Shown piece after piece: positions 16,260 through 24,924 of a stretch of 64,000 bases of DNA (position 1 is the first letter of the stretch; every line of letters begins with the position of its first letter). Where the stretch lies: NCBI RefSeq assembly GCF_019795105.1, contig NZ_JAIMFO010000005.1, positions 62,001 to 126,000 on the forward strand, written 5' to 3'. The position numbers were made by a program, and so were the translations under genes. The notes beneath the pieces are model-generated. The model had not been told where the DNA came from. It ran no database searches and saw nothing but the letters and a program-made list of their open reading frames with translations. The DNA is from Collinsella ureilytica. Its GTDB lineage: Bacteria > Actinomycetota > Coriobacteriia > Coriobacteriales > Coriobacteriaceae.

Positions 16260-18233
16260 TTGAAAACACTTAGCATTGATATAGAGTCATTTTCGTCCGT
16301 TGAACTGGCCAAAGCAGGCGTATATAAGTACGCCGAAGCGCCTGCTTTTAACATTCTGCTCTTCGGCTGCTCGATCGATGGCGGTGAAGTTCAGGTCATC
16401 GACCTTGCACAAGGCGAACAAATCCCCAACGTCATTCTGGATGCATTGACAGACGACACCGTTATTAAATGGGCATATAACGCGAATTTTGAGAGAGTTT
16501 GTTTATCTCGCTATCTATCGGATATCGGCATAAGCCTTGATCCCTTTCATGACCATCATCCGCTTTCAACAGAGATGGCAAGATTTCTTAATCCCGCCTC
16601 TTGGCGCTGTTCGATGGTCTGGGCAGCAACTTTGGGTCTTCCACTGTCACTGGAAGGTGTCGGTACAGTACTCGGCCTTCAAAATCAAAAGATGAAAGAA
16701 GGTAAAGACCTCATCCGCTATTTCTGCATGCCGGACAGGCAAACCGGAAAACGACATCTTCCCTCTGATGCACCGGACAAGTGGAAAACCTTCAAGGCCT
16801 ACAACAAGCGCGATGTCGAGGTGGAACTTTCCATCAAAGAGAGGCTCAAAAATTACCCTGTGCCGGATGTTCTCTGGGACGAATACGCCATTGACCAGGA
16901 GATTAACGACCGCGGCGTGAAAGTCGACCTTGCTTTGGCCAGCGCAGCCGTTGAGATGGACAGGCGCTCCAAGGATGAGCTCATCACCAAAATGAAGAAC
17001 ATCACGAATCTGGAAAACCCTAATTCGGTCGTTCAGATGAAAGACTGGCTTGCCCAAAACGGTATGCCCACGGAGTCGCTCGGCAAAAAGCAAGTCGCAG
17101 AACTGATTCAAACCGCACCGCCTAAGCTGCGGGATGCTCTTGTGCTTCGCAGTCAGCTCGCCAAATCCTCGGTTAAGAAATATCAGACGATGCAAAATGC
17201 CGCCTGTAAAGATGGCAGAGTTCGTGGCATGTTTCAGTTTTACGGGGCTAACCGCACAGGGCGCTGGGCAGGAAGACTCGTGCAAATGCAAAATCTCCCC
17301 AGAAACCACCTGCCCGACTTGGATGCGGCGCGTACTTTGGTAAAGTCCGGCGACTTTGAAGCCGTGAAACTCCTCTATGACGATGTGCCGGATACCTTAT
17401 CCCAGCTGGTGCGCACCGCCTTTATCCCAAGGACAAATCATAAGTTCATCGTTTCTGACTATTCCGCCATTGAAGCGAGAGTCATCGCATGGTATGCCGG
17501 GCAAACCGACACGCTTGATGCTTTCCGCGAAGGCAAAGACCTCTACTGTGAGACGGCATCCCGCATGTTCGGAGTACCCGTCGTTAAACACGGTATCAAT
17601 GGAGAACTCCGCCAAAAAGGGAAAATAGCAACACTGGCCTGTGGCTATGGCGGCTCGGTCGGAGCCTTAAAAGCGATGGGCGCGCTTGAGATGGGACTTT
17701 CCGAAGAAGAATTAAAACCCATCGTTGATGCGTGGAGATCTGCCAATCCGAACATCGTCAAATTCTGGTGGGACATGGATCGTGCCGTCCTTGAAGCTGT
17801 CCGCCATAAGAAAGTCACCAAGACACACGGTCTTACCTTTCGCTGCCGTTCCGGCATGCTCTTCATCATGCTGCCCTCCGGAAGAGCCTTAGCTTACGTA
17901 AAACCAAAGCTCGGTGAGAACCGCTTCGGATCTCCCTGCGTCACCTATGAGGGTGTCATCACCGGAAAGAAATGGGATCGCATTGACTCCTACGGTCCAA
18001 AGTTCGTGGAAAACATCGTGCAGGCAACTGCTCGTGACATCTTGGCCTATGCCATGCGGACACTCAGGCACTGCTCCATTGTCATGCACATCCACGACGA
18101 AGTGGTGATCGAAGCTGACAGGCGCATGTCGCTTGAGGCAGTCTGTGAACAGATGAGCCGCACGCCGCCGTGGGCTGAAGGCTTGCCGCTCAAAGCCGAC
18201 GGCTACGAGTGCAAGTTTTACAAGAAAGACTGA
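16260..18233 (+). CDS. Phage DNA polymerase I (family A)
   Basis: A 657-aa replicative polymerase. Start TTG 16260 is chosen because AGGAGGTGAAATT precedes it and the protein then begins directly with the exonuclease motif SIDIES; the longer frame upstream has no ribosome site. The N-terminal 3'-5' exonuclease domain includes DVEVELSI; the polymerase domain has RTGRWAGRLVQMQNLPR, motif A SDYSAIEARVIAW, motif B with KGKIATLACGYGG, and motif C MHIHDEVV. No 5' nuclease domain, as usual for phage enzymes. It follows the DUF2800/DUF2815 pair and precedes the antirepressor, so it belongs to an early module. Confidence 0.92.
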   Translation: MKTLSIDIESFSSVELAKAGVYKYAEAPAFNILLFGCSIDGGEVQVIDLAQGEQIPNVILDALTDDTVIKWAYNANFERVCLSRYLSDIGISLDPFHDHHPLSTEMARFLNPASWRCSMVWAATLGLPLSLEGVGTVLGLQNQKMKEGKDLIRYFCMPDRQTGKRHLPSDAPDKWKTFKAYNKRDVEVELSIKERLKNYPVPDVLWDEYAIDQEINDRGVKVDLALASAAVEMDRRSKDELITKMKNITNLENPNSVVQMKDWLAQNGMPTESLGKKQVAELIQTAPPKLRDALVLRSQLAKSSVKKYQTMQNAACKDGRVRGMFQFYGANRTGRWAGRLVQMQNLPRNHLPDLDAARTLVKSGDFEAVKLLYDDVPDTLSQLVRTAFIPRTNHKFIVSDYSAIEARVIAWYAGQTDTLDAFREGKDLYCETASRMFGVPVVKHGINGELRQKGKIATLACGYGGSVGALKAMGALEMGLSEEELKPIVDAWRSANPNIVKFWWDMDRAVLEAVRHKKVTKTHGLTFRCRSGMLFIMLPSGRALAYVKPKLGENRFGSPCVTYEGVITGKKWDRIDSYGPKFVENIVQATARDILAYAMRTLRHCSIVMHIHDEVVIEADRRMSLEAVCEQMSRTPPWAEGLPLKADGYECKFYKKD

Positions 18234-18368
18234 GCCGAAGGCTTCGTTTCGGACTGCTCAAAATCGGACAGTCCTGATTTCTCTAAAATTTTTTCAAAGA
18301 TCTCCGGCTGTTTTGCTTTCTCACGTCCAGAGAGAAGTAGAAGGAGCGGAGAAAAACTTTTCTAAAAG

Positions 18369-18445
18369 TTCGTCCAAATCGTCTCCGTTTCTTCAGGCAG
18401 TAATGAGGGCGGCAATGGTGCTCCCTCAACGAATGAAACGGAGGT
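18369..18445 (+). promoter_or_regulatory. Structured leader, copy 2, predicted to hide the antirepressor ribosome site
   Basis: TTCGTCCAAATCGTCTCCG... contains CTCCGTTTC, an exact 9-bp complement of GAAACGGAG, the ribosome site of the antirepressor gene. Between them is an inner hairpin GAGGG...CCCTC. Base pairing by eye is continuous, so translation is predicted to be shut off unless the leader opens. Confidence 0.6.
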
Positions 18446-18451
18446 TTTTAT

Positions 18452-19240
18452 ATGAACGAGTTACAGGTATTTCAAAACAACGAGTTCGGTGAAATCCGAA
18501 CAACCAACATTGATGGTGTGCCCTATTTTGTCGGCAAAGATGTCGCTGAGATCTTAGGTTACAGCAATCCGCAAAAGGCACTGCGTGACCATGTCGATGA
18601 TGAGGACGCAAGGACTGAACGAATCGTTCACCCCTTAGGCGGGGAGCAAAACACAAAACTCATCAACGAGTCCGGTCTTTACTCTCTTATTCTTTCAAGC
18701 CACATGCCCAAGGCAAAAAAGTTCAAACGCTGGGTAACCGCCGAGGTTCTTCCCGCTATCAGAAAGCATGGTGTTTATGCCACCAAGGAACTGCTCAAAG
18801 ATCCAGACATGCTCATCTCGGCTTTGCTTGAGCTTAAAGCAGAGCGTGAAAAGTCCAAAACACTGGAAGTAACCACAGCGATTCAGAAGCAGCAGATCGC
18901 AGAACTTCAGCCAAAGGCAAGCTACTGTGACATCGTCCTTCGGTGCAAGGATGCGGTCAACATATCGGTCATTGCCAAAGACTACGGCATGAGCGCCAAA
19001 CGGATGAACAAGCTTCTCCACGAGCTGGGCGTGCAGTTTAAGCAGGGAAACATCTGGCTTCTTTACCAAGACTATGCGGACTGTGGTTACACGAAAACAC
19101 AGACCTATCCCTACCTGGATTCAAAAAATGAGGAGCATACCTCGGTTCATACCAAGTGGACACAAAAAGGTCGTCTGTTCCTCTACGAACTTTTGAAAGA
19201 TAACGGCATTTATCCGCAGATTGAACAGGAGGTGCGCTGA
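18452..19240 (+). CDS. Phage antirepressor (BRO-N plus KilA-C domains)
   Basis: A 262-aa protein. The N-terminal BRO domain (about 1-105) carries the typical FGEIRTTNIDGVPYFVGKDV, ILGYSNPQKALRDHV and INESGLYSLILSS; the C-terminal KilA-C domain (about 150-260) has ISVIAKDYGMSAKRMNKLLH and WTQKGRLFLYELL. Such proteins counter phage repressors and switch to lytic growth. The ATG follows ACGGAGG. The leader upstream can sequester that site (see copy 2), giving an added control. No matching repressor was recognised nearby. Confidence 0.9.
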   Translation: MNELQVFQNNEFGEIRTTNIDGVPYFVGKDVAEILGYSNPQKALRDHVDDEDARTERIVHPLGGEQNTKLINESGLYSLILSSHMPKAKKFKRWVTAEVLPAIRKHGVYATKELLKDPDMLISALLELKAEREKSKTLEVTTAIQKQQIAELQPKASYCDIVLRCKDAVNISVIAKDYGMSAKRMNKLLHELGVQFKQGNIWLLYQDYADCGYTKTQTYPYLDSKNEEHTSVHTKWTQKGRLFLYELLKDNGIYPQIEQEVR

Positions 19241-19641
19241 TGGAAAACCTATATCAAAACGCAGAAGGCTACGCGGATCCTACCGCCTATGAAGCAATCT
19301 TTAAGACGCATCGCTATCCCTATATGCCCCTTGTCTATATCGCCTCTCCTTATGCTGGAGATGTTGAGAAAAACACCGAAGCCGCCAAGCGCTATGCCCG
19401 CTTTGCCGTTGATCAGGGCTTTATCCCGATCGTGCCTCATCTCATGTATCCGCAGTTTATGGATGAGAAAAGCGAACGTGAGCTGGCTCTTTTCTTCGGA
19501 CAAATCCTGATCGACAAATGCACCGAGCTTTGGGCATTTGGAAAACCCTCTCTCGGCATGACCAAAGAGATCGGATATGCCAAATACCACAGGCGAAACG
19601 TTCGCTATTTCACCGAGGACTTGAAGGAGGTTGAAGAATGA
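19240..19641 (+). CDS. DUF4406/deoxyribosyltransferase-like protein
   Basis: A 133-aa protein overlapping the antirepressor stop. VYIASPYAGDVEKNTEAAKR, then FIPIVPHLMYPQF and LWAFGKPSLGMTKEIGYA match the fold of nucleoside 2-deoxyribosyltransferases found in many phages. A role in nucleotide or base metabolism during phage growth is likely, but the substrate is unknown. Confidence 0.78.
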   Translation: MENLYQNAEGYADPTAYEAIFKTHRYPYMPLVYIASPYAGDVEKNTEAAKRYARFAVDQGFIPIVPHLMYPQFMDEKSERELALFFGQILIDKCTELWAFGKPSLGMTKEIGYAKYHRRNVRYFTEDLKEVEE

Positions 19642-21842
19642 GAATCAGCTATTCGAATGTTCGCGGCAAGAAAACAAATACAAGCTATCCCTTTATTGCA
19701 GAGATCAAAACGGCAGACGACCTGAAAAAGGTCGCTGCCTTTGATCACGTCTGTGCGATTTACAAGGATGGCTATAACCAGCGCAAGAAGCTCATCAAAG
19801 GCTACAGAAGCAATAAAACCTTTCAGGAATCCGACTGTCTGCCGCTGGACTGTGACAACGTATCTTCCGATCCATTAGCTTCAGATATTCCACCTGCTGA
19901 GTGGAAAACCCCGAAAGACGTTCAAACAGCATATCCTGACGTGCGCTTTTTTGTGGTTTATTCCCGAAATAACATGAAGGAAAAGGACGGAAAAGCCGCG
20001 CGTCCCAAGTTTCACATCTACTTTCCTCTGAAAACTTCCATAAGCGATGCGAAGCTATATAACCGCCTTAAGAAAAAAGTGCGGGCAAGGTTTCCCGCCT
20101 TCGATGATGGTGCTCTCGATGCAGCACGTTTCTTCTTCGGTGTTGAGTATCCACAGGTTGAATATTTCGATGGTGCTTTTGACATTGATGAATTTATGAG
20201 CCGTGCCAATGCCAAGATCACAGAAGGCGCGCGAAACACTACCATGTCCCATTTTGCCGGGCTGGTGCTCAAGAAATATGGCAACGATGACAATAAAGCG
20301 CATGAAGCCTATCTTGAGGAAGCAAAAAAATGCACACCGCCCCTTTCCGAAGAAGAGCTCGCCAGCATCTGGAACAGCGCAGTCGGTTTTTACAACAGCA
20401 CCATCAAAGCGGATAAAAACTATATCTCGCCTGCCGAATACAACAGCATGGAATTCGAAGAAAGTCTCATCCCGTCTGACTTTACTGATGTCGGACAGGC
20501 AAAAGCCTTTCTCGAAGCGGCTACTGACAAGGTCATCTATGTCAAAGGTCTCGGTCTCTATTATTTCACGGGAAAGGTCTGGAAAGACGATGACCTCTTA
20601 GTGCAGAAAGCGCTGCAGGGATTTACCCATAAGCAGCTCTGCCTTGCGTGGAAAATGGTGAACGAAGCGGAAAGCGAAGAGGCACAGGAAAAAGCGGAAG
20701 CCTTCTACAAGTTTGTCTTAAGCCGCAGGAAATCCTCCAACATCAAGGCAACCATCACCGAACTGAAACCGATGGTGCAAGTCGATGTGAAAAGGCTTGA
20801 TCAAGACGGTTTTCTCTTAAATACACCAGACGGGACAGTGGATCTTCGCACAGGAAAACTGCGGACGCATGATCCGAAGGACTACTGCACCAAAATTTGT
20901 GCTGTATCACCAAATGACAAAGGTATGGACGAATGGCTCCGGTTCCTTCGTGGCTTCACCTGCAAAGACAAGGCTCTCGAAGATTACCTGCAGCTGGAAT
21001 CCGGTGTAGAGTGCATCGGAGAAGTCTTAAATGAGAATCTTGTGATCCAGTACGGTGAGGGCGGAAACGGTAAATCCACCTTCAATAACGCCAAGTTCTA
21101 TGTTTTAGGAGACTACGCCGGTACCATCTCCGCCGAGCTGTTAACCGTAAAGCCGACCAAGAACAAAGGTGCGGAGCTTGCCGAGACACACAACAAGAGG
21201 CTTATTCTCGCAGCCGAGCTACCCGAAGGGAAAAGGCTCGACTCAGGCTCTTTGAAAAATCTCTCCAGCACAGATCCCATCCATGCTGAGAAAAAATTTG
21301 AAGCACCTTTTAACTTTATCCCGACGCATACGACGGTGCTTTATACCAACCATCTGCCCAAAGTCGGGACCATCGACAAAGGCACCTGGGACCGCCTGAT
21401 CGTTATTCCTCTAAAGGCAAATTTCAGGGGTGCCAAGGGAGAAATTAAGAACTATGCCAAGGTGCTGTCCGAGCGATGCGGCGGGGCAATCCTCTCGTGG
21501 ATGATTGCGGGAGCAAAGAAATACATTGATGCCGACTACAAACTTGTCCCACCAAAATGCGTCAAAGATGCCATGAATGCTTACCGTGAAGAAAACGACT
21601 GGATCAGCCATTTCTTAAGTGATTGCTGTGAGGAAGAAAAAACAGCTACCCAAAAAGCGGGTGAGCTTTATGAGAAGTACCGTGAGCACTGTGATGAGAT
21701 CGGTGAATACAAAAGAAGCTCTGCTGATTTTAAGCGAGTTCTGATAGCACAAGGTTTTACTTGGCAAAAAACCGCTGAAGGCAACATATGGATAGGGCTT
21801 CATCTGAAACAAAACGGTGTTCTTAATGGAGGACGATTCTAA
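19638..21842 (+). CDS. Phage primase-helicase (P4/D5 family)
   Basis: A 734-aa replication protein. The N-terminal part (about 1-190) resembles an archaeo-eukaryotic primase-like domain (LPLDCDN, FVVYSRNNMKEK, RPKFHIYFP); the middle has the D5 N region, and the C-terminal SF3 helicase has Walker A QYGEGGNGKSTFNN, then LAAELPEGKRLDSGSLKNLS and VLYTNHLPKV. The start ATG overlaps the preceding gene by 4 bp. It should open and prime the phage origin together with the polymerase and SNF2 helicase. Length and motif order are normal for the family. Confidence 0.92.
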   Translation: MRISYSNVRGKKTNTSYPFIAEIKTADDLKKVAAFDHVCAIYKDGYNQRKKLIKGYRSNKTFQESDCLPLDCDNVSSDPLASDIPPAEWKTPKDVQTAYPDVRFFVVYSRNNMKEKDGKAARPKFHIYFPLKTSISDAKLYNRLKKKVRARFPAFDDGALDAARFFFGVEYPQVEYFDGAFDIDEFMSRANAKITEGARNTTMSHFAGLVLKKYGNDDNKAHEAYLEEAKKCTPPLSEEELASIWNSAVGFYNSTIKADKNYISPAEYNSMEFEESLIPSDFTDVGQAKAFLEAATDKVIYVKGLGLYYFTGKVWKDDDLLVQKALQGFTHKQLCLAWKMVNEAESEEAQEKAEAFYKFVLSRRKSSNIKATITELKPMVQVDVKRLDQDGFLLNTPDGTVDLRTGKLRTHDPKDYCTKICAVSPNDKGMDEWLRFLRGFTCKDKALEDYLQLESGVECIGEVLNENLVIQYGEGGNGKSTFNNAKFYVLGDYAGTISAELLTVKPTKNKGAELAETHNKRLILAAELPEGKRLDSGSLKNLSSTDPIHAEKKFEAPFNFIPTHTTVLYTNHLPKVGTIDKGTWDRLIVIPLKANFRGAKGEIKNYAKVLSERCGGAILSWMIAGAKKYIDADYKLVPPKCVKDAMNAYREENDWISHFLSDCCEEEKTATQKAGELYEKYREHCDEIGEYKRSSADFKRVLIAQGFTWQKTAEGNIWIGLHLKQNGVLNGGRF

Positions 21843-22104
21843 ATTCAAAAACACGAGAAAACCCAGTTATATCAATAAGTTTCGTGGTTTTATGGAAGGC
21901 AATGGAAGCCATTTATATCTATCGCACAAATAAAAATCAACTCATCTATATGTAGTGATGATTTTGAAAAATATAGATATGTTACGTGGCCTCCATCGCC
22001 CTCCATACCCATCCCTGATGAAGCAGCAGGAAAAATCGCTCCTTGCCTTGAAATATCAGATTTATCGCCTGACGGCTTACGTGTTTAACGAAACGGAGAA
22101 AGTG

Positions 22105-22392
22105 ATGGATGAAAAATCAATCGAACAAAAACTTGTCAAAGCCGCTAAATCCAAAGGTGGATTGTGTTTAAAACTTGTTTGTCCCGGCTTTGACGGCATG
22201 CCGGATCGGCTCGTGCTTCTACCTAACGGCCATATCGGTTTTGTCGAGGTAAAAGCTCCCGGCAAAAAGCCAAGACCGCTCCAGCTGATACGGCACAGAC
22301 AACTAAGGGATTTAGGCTTTCTGGTTTTCGTCTTGGGCGACCAAGAGCTGATCGAAGAAATACTCACAAAGATTGGAGGTGATGCCACATGA
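22105..22392 (+). CDS. VRR-NUC nuclease
   Basis: A 95-aa stand-alone VRR-NUC domain with the nuclease signature: GFDGMPDRLVLLPNGHIGFV, then EVKAPGKKPRPLQ. ATG 22105 follows ACGGAGAAAGTG; the longer open frame from 21955 lacks a ribosome site. The preceding 262 bp (21843-22104) hold no other convincing gene. It overlaps the helicase gene by 4 bp. VRR-NUC plus SNF2 helicase is a common phage pair, probably acting on branched replication or recombination intermediates. Confidence 0.88.
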   Translation: MDEKSIEQKLVKAAKSKGGLCLKLVCPGFDGMPDRLVLLPNGHIGFVEVKAPGKKPRPLQLIRHRQLRDLGFLVFVLGDQELIEEILTKIGGDAT

Positions 22393-23759
22393 AGTTCATA
22401 GCCCACGACTACCAGAAATACGCCACCCGCTATATCGAAGAGCACGATGTTTCTGCCATCCTTTTGGATATGGGCTTAGGCAAGACGGTCATCAGCCTTA
22501 GTGCCATTCTTGACCTTCTCTTTGACCGCTTTGAGGCTCACCGCATTTTAATCGTAGCCCCACTTCGAGTCGCAAGAGAAACGTGGCCATCCGAGATCAA
22601 GAAATGGGATCACCTCTCCATGCTGACTTATGCCGTCGCCGTCGGAACGCCAACAGAGAGAAAAGCCGCGCTTCTTCAGGGCGCAGACATCACCATCATC
22701 AACCGGGAGAACCTCTCCTGGCTCATTGAAGAATCCGGACTTCCTTTTTCCTTTGACACGGTTGTGGTCGATGAACTCTCTTCTTTCAAGAATCATAAGG
22801 CCAAACGCTTCAAGGCTCTCATGAAAGTTCGTCCCAAGATAAAACGCATCGTGGGACTTACAGGTACGCCTGCGGCAAACGGGCTCATGGATCTTTGGGC
22901 GGAGTTCAAGCTCCTCGATATGGGAAAACGGCTCGGACGCTTCATCTCTCACTACCGGGAGCGTTACTTTGTCCCGGACGCTCGAAACGGGCAGGTCATC
23001 TTTTCCTACAAGCCAAAGCCGGAAGCAGAGGCGGCCATCTATCGAGCAATATCAGATATCACCATTTCCATGAAGGCAAAAGACTTCCTGAAGATGCCCG
23101 AGCTTATCAGCGTCACGCACGAAGTCGAAATGACCGACTGTGAATACGCTGACTATGAGAAGCTGAAAAAGGAACTGGTGCTGTCAGTCAAAGAAGATGA
23201 AATCACGGCCGCCAATGCCGCCGTTCTCACCGGAAAGCTCACTCAGATGGCAAACGGTGCGATCTATGCCGATGATGGGAAAGTCGTTCATCTCCATGAT
23301 CATAAGCTCGACGCTTTGGAAGACATGGTTGAAGCGGCAAACGGCAAGCCACTTCTTGTCGCCTATAACTTCAAGCACGACCTAACGCGTATCGAAGATA
23401 GGCTCAAGAAGCTCAAGGTGAACTACCGAAAGCTCGATAAGGCAGACTCCATCCAAGCATGGAATGAAGGCAAGGTCGCTGTCGGGCTGATTCACCCCGC
23501 ATCAGCAGGACACGGGCTTAACCTTCAAGCCGGCGGCTCAACGCTTGTATGGTTTTCGCTTCCTTGGAGCTTGGAACAATACAGTCAAACCAACGCAAGG
23601 CTCTGGCGGCAAGGGCAAACATCTGCCACCGTAGTGGTTTCTCATATCGTATGTAAGAACACCATTGATGAACATATCCTCACGGTACTGAAAAACAAAG
23701 ACAAAACGCAGGCAGCCTTAATTGATGCGGTCAAGGCAACCTTAGGACAACCCAAGTAA
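22389..23759 (+). CDS. SNF2-family DEAD-box helicase
   Basis: A 456-aa helicase with motif I DMGLGKTVISLS, motif II VVDELSSFKN (DE-L-S variant of DExH), motif III GLTGTPAANG, and C-terminal motifs ASAGHGLNLQAGGSTLVWFS and NARLWRQGQ. It is coupled to the VRR-NUC gene. Predicted to remodel or unwind DNA during phage replication. Confidence 0.9.
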   Translation: MKFIAHDYQKYATRYIEEHDVSAILLDMGLGKTVISLSAILDLLFDRFEAHRILIVAPLRVARETWPSEIKKWDHLSMLTYAVAVGTPTERKAALLQGADITIINRENLSWLIEESGLPFSFDTVVVDELSSFKNHKAKRFKALMKVRPKIKRIVGLTGTPAANGLMDLWAEFKLLDMGKRLGRFISHYRERYFVPDARNGQVIFSYKPKPEAEAAIYRAISDITISMKAKDFLKMPELISVTHEVEMTDCEYADYEKLKKELVLSVKEDEITAANAAVLTGKLTQMANGAIYADDGKVVHLHDHKLDALEDMVEAANGKPLLVAYNFKHDLTRIEDRLKKLKVNYRKLDKADSIQAWNEGKVAVGLIHPASAGHGLNLQAGGSTLVWFSLPWSLEQYSQTNARLWRQGQTSATVVVSHIVCKNTIDEHILTVLKNKDKTQAALIDAVKATLGQPK

Positions 23760-23780
23760 ATCTAAGACAATCAGAGTCAA

Positions 23781-23823
23781 CCTCCGTCAATCCGAGGGAA
23801 ACCATCACTTGTTTTCACGGAGG
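23781..23823 (+). promoter_or_regulatory. Hairpin pairing with the ribosome site of the late-regulator gene
   Basis: CCTCCGT (23781-23787) is the exact complement of ACGGAGG (23817-23823), the ribosome site 8 nt before ATG 23831. The loop is 29 nt. It differs in sequence from the TTCGTCC leaders but has the same effect on paper. Confidence 0.5.
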
Positions 23824-23830
23824 AATAAAA

Positions 23831-24265
23831 ATGCTGACACCAAAAGAATATCTGCGCCAAGCCTACCGCCTTGACCAGAGAATTAATGCAAACATTGAGG
23901 AAGTCAAAAATCTGCGGGAGATGTCCGAAAGCGTCTCAGGACTTCGCTACCGGGAGGATCCCATTCAAACCACTCGTTCGATCGAAGCGCCATTTATCCG
24001 CGTGCTGGAAAAAGCGTGGGAGATCGAAGAACGCATTGCTGATGAGCTGTCGATACTTTATGACCTTAAAGAACAGATCAAAGATGCGATTGCAACGGTG
24101 AAAAATATCGACGAGAGACTCGTGCTTCAGTACCGCTACATGGACGGTATGACATGGGAAGCAATCGGCGAAACACTGCATGCTGACCGCACAACAGTCT
24201 GGAGATGGCATGGACGTGCCCTGCAGCACTTTAAGATGCCAAAATGTCCGATTGAGCTGGAATAA
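23831..24265 (+). CDS. DUF1492/ArpU-RinA-like phage late transcription regulator
   Basis: A 144-aa protein with an N-terminal helical region (LTPKEYLRQAYRLDQRINAN) and a C-terminal sigma-70-region-4-like helix-turn-helix (YMDGMTWEAIGETLHADRTT, VWRWHGRAL). Genes of this type stand at the end of the early block in Bacillota phages and control packaging and head genes. A terminator and then the HNH-terminase block follow here, consistent with that role. Confidence 0.82.
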   Translation: MLTPKEYLRQAYRLDQRINANIEEVKNLREMSESVSGLRYREDPIQTTRSIEAPFIRVLEKAWEIEERIADELSILYDLKEQIKDAIATVKNIDERLVLQYRYMDGMTWEAIGETLHADRTTVWRWHGRALQHFKMPKCPIELE

Positions 24266-24343
24266 TGCACGTTTTACAACACTTTGCAACAACATGCCAC
24301 GTGCCCTGACGTGGTAATATATAGTCAGGAAAAATATAAGACG

Positions 24344-24380
24344 AAAGCTCCAAAGGGAGAAATCCCCGAGGAGCTTTTTT
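24344..24380 (+). terminator. Rho-independent terminator between early and packaging blocks
   Basis: AAAGCTCC pairs with GGAGCTTT around an 18-nt loop, followed directly by a T run. It lies between the late regulator and the HNH gene. A short inverted repeat CCTGAC...GTCAGG at 24304-24329 just before it may be part of a regulatory site. Confidence 0.65.
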
Positions 24381-24402
24381 CATGCCAAAAAGGAGGTGCG
24401 GA

Positions 24403-24780
24403 TTGCCAAGAAAACCAAAAAAGCCGTGTTCTTATCCCGGCTGTCCGAATCTCACGGACGGCCGGTTCTGCGAAGAACACGAAAAGAAATATAACCGTGA
24501 CTACGAAAAATATAACCGCGACAAAAACACCAAGAGAAAATACGGTCATGCTTGGAAAAGAATCCGGGACCGCTACATTGCGGCGCATCCTTTATGTGAG
24601 GAATGCCTGAAAGAAGGACGTTACACCAAAGCAACAGAGGTGCATCACCGCACTCCACTCTCTTGGGGCGGAACGCACAAGGAAGACAACCTTGAAGCGC
24701 TTTGTCATGAGTGCCATTCGAGAATCACGGCACTTATGGGAGATCGCTGGCATAACAAAAAGCCGACGAAATACAAATAA
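24403..24780 (+). CDS. HNH endonuclease of the packaging module
   Basis: A 125-aa HNH nuclease. Zinc ligands appear as CSYPGC, CEEH, CEEC and CHEC; the catalytic core is VHHRTPLSWGGTHKEDNLEA. I prefer TTG 24403 behind AAGGAGGTGCGGA; an ATG at 24382 behind GAGGAG is also possible and would add seven residues. HNH proteins next to the small terminase are needed for DNA packaging in HK97-like cos phages, and a candidate cos region follows. Confidence 0.88.
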   Translation: MPRKPKKPCSYPGCPNLTDGRFCEEHEKKYNRDYEKYNRDKNTKRKYGHAWKRIRDRYIAAHPLCEECLKEGRYTKATEVHHRTPLSWGGTHKEDNLEALCHECHSRITALMGDRWHNKKPTKYK

Positions 24781-24783
24781 AAA

Positions 24784-24860
24784 ATTCTGTGACCCGGGGG
24801 CGGGTCGAATCTCTACAGGGCTTCCGGTCGGGAACGGTGCGGCAGGGTCGTGTAAAGAAC
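24784..24860. other. Candidate cos (packaging) site region
   Basis: The 144-bp gap between the HNH and small terminase genes holds a GC-rich stretch, GACCCGGGGGCGGGTCGAAT onward, then GGGCTTCCGGTCGGG. In HK97-type cos phages the cos site is commonly between these two genes. The precise nick positions cannot be read from sequence. Confidence 0.4.
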
Positions 24861-24924
24861 TTTTAATTCAAACGCCCTATTAAACCCAAAGATGATTTTT
24901 ACGAACCGAAAGGAGGAATACCTC

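Noticed and set aside
21955-22104. Longer N terminus for the VRR-NUC protein
   Set aside because: No ribosome site; the domain starts after ATG 22105, which has one.
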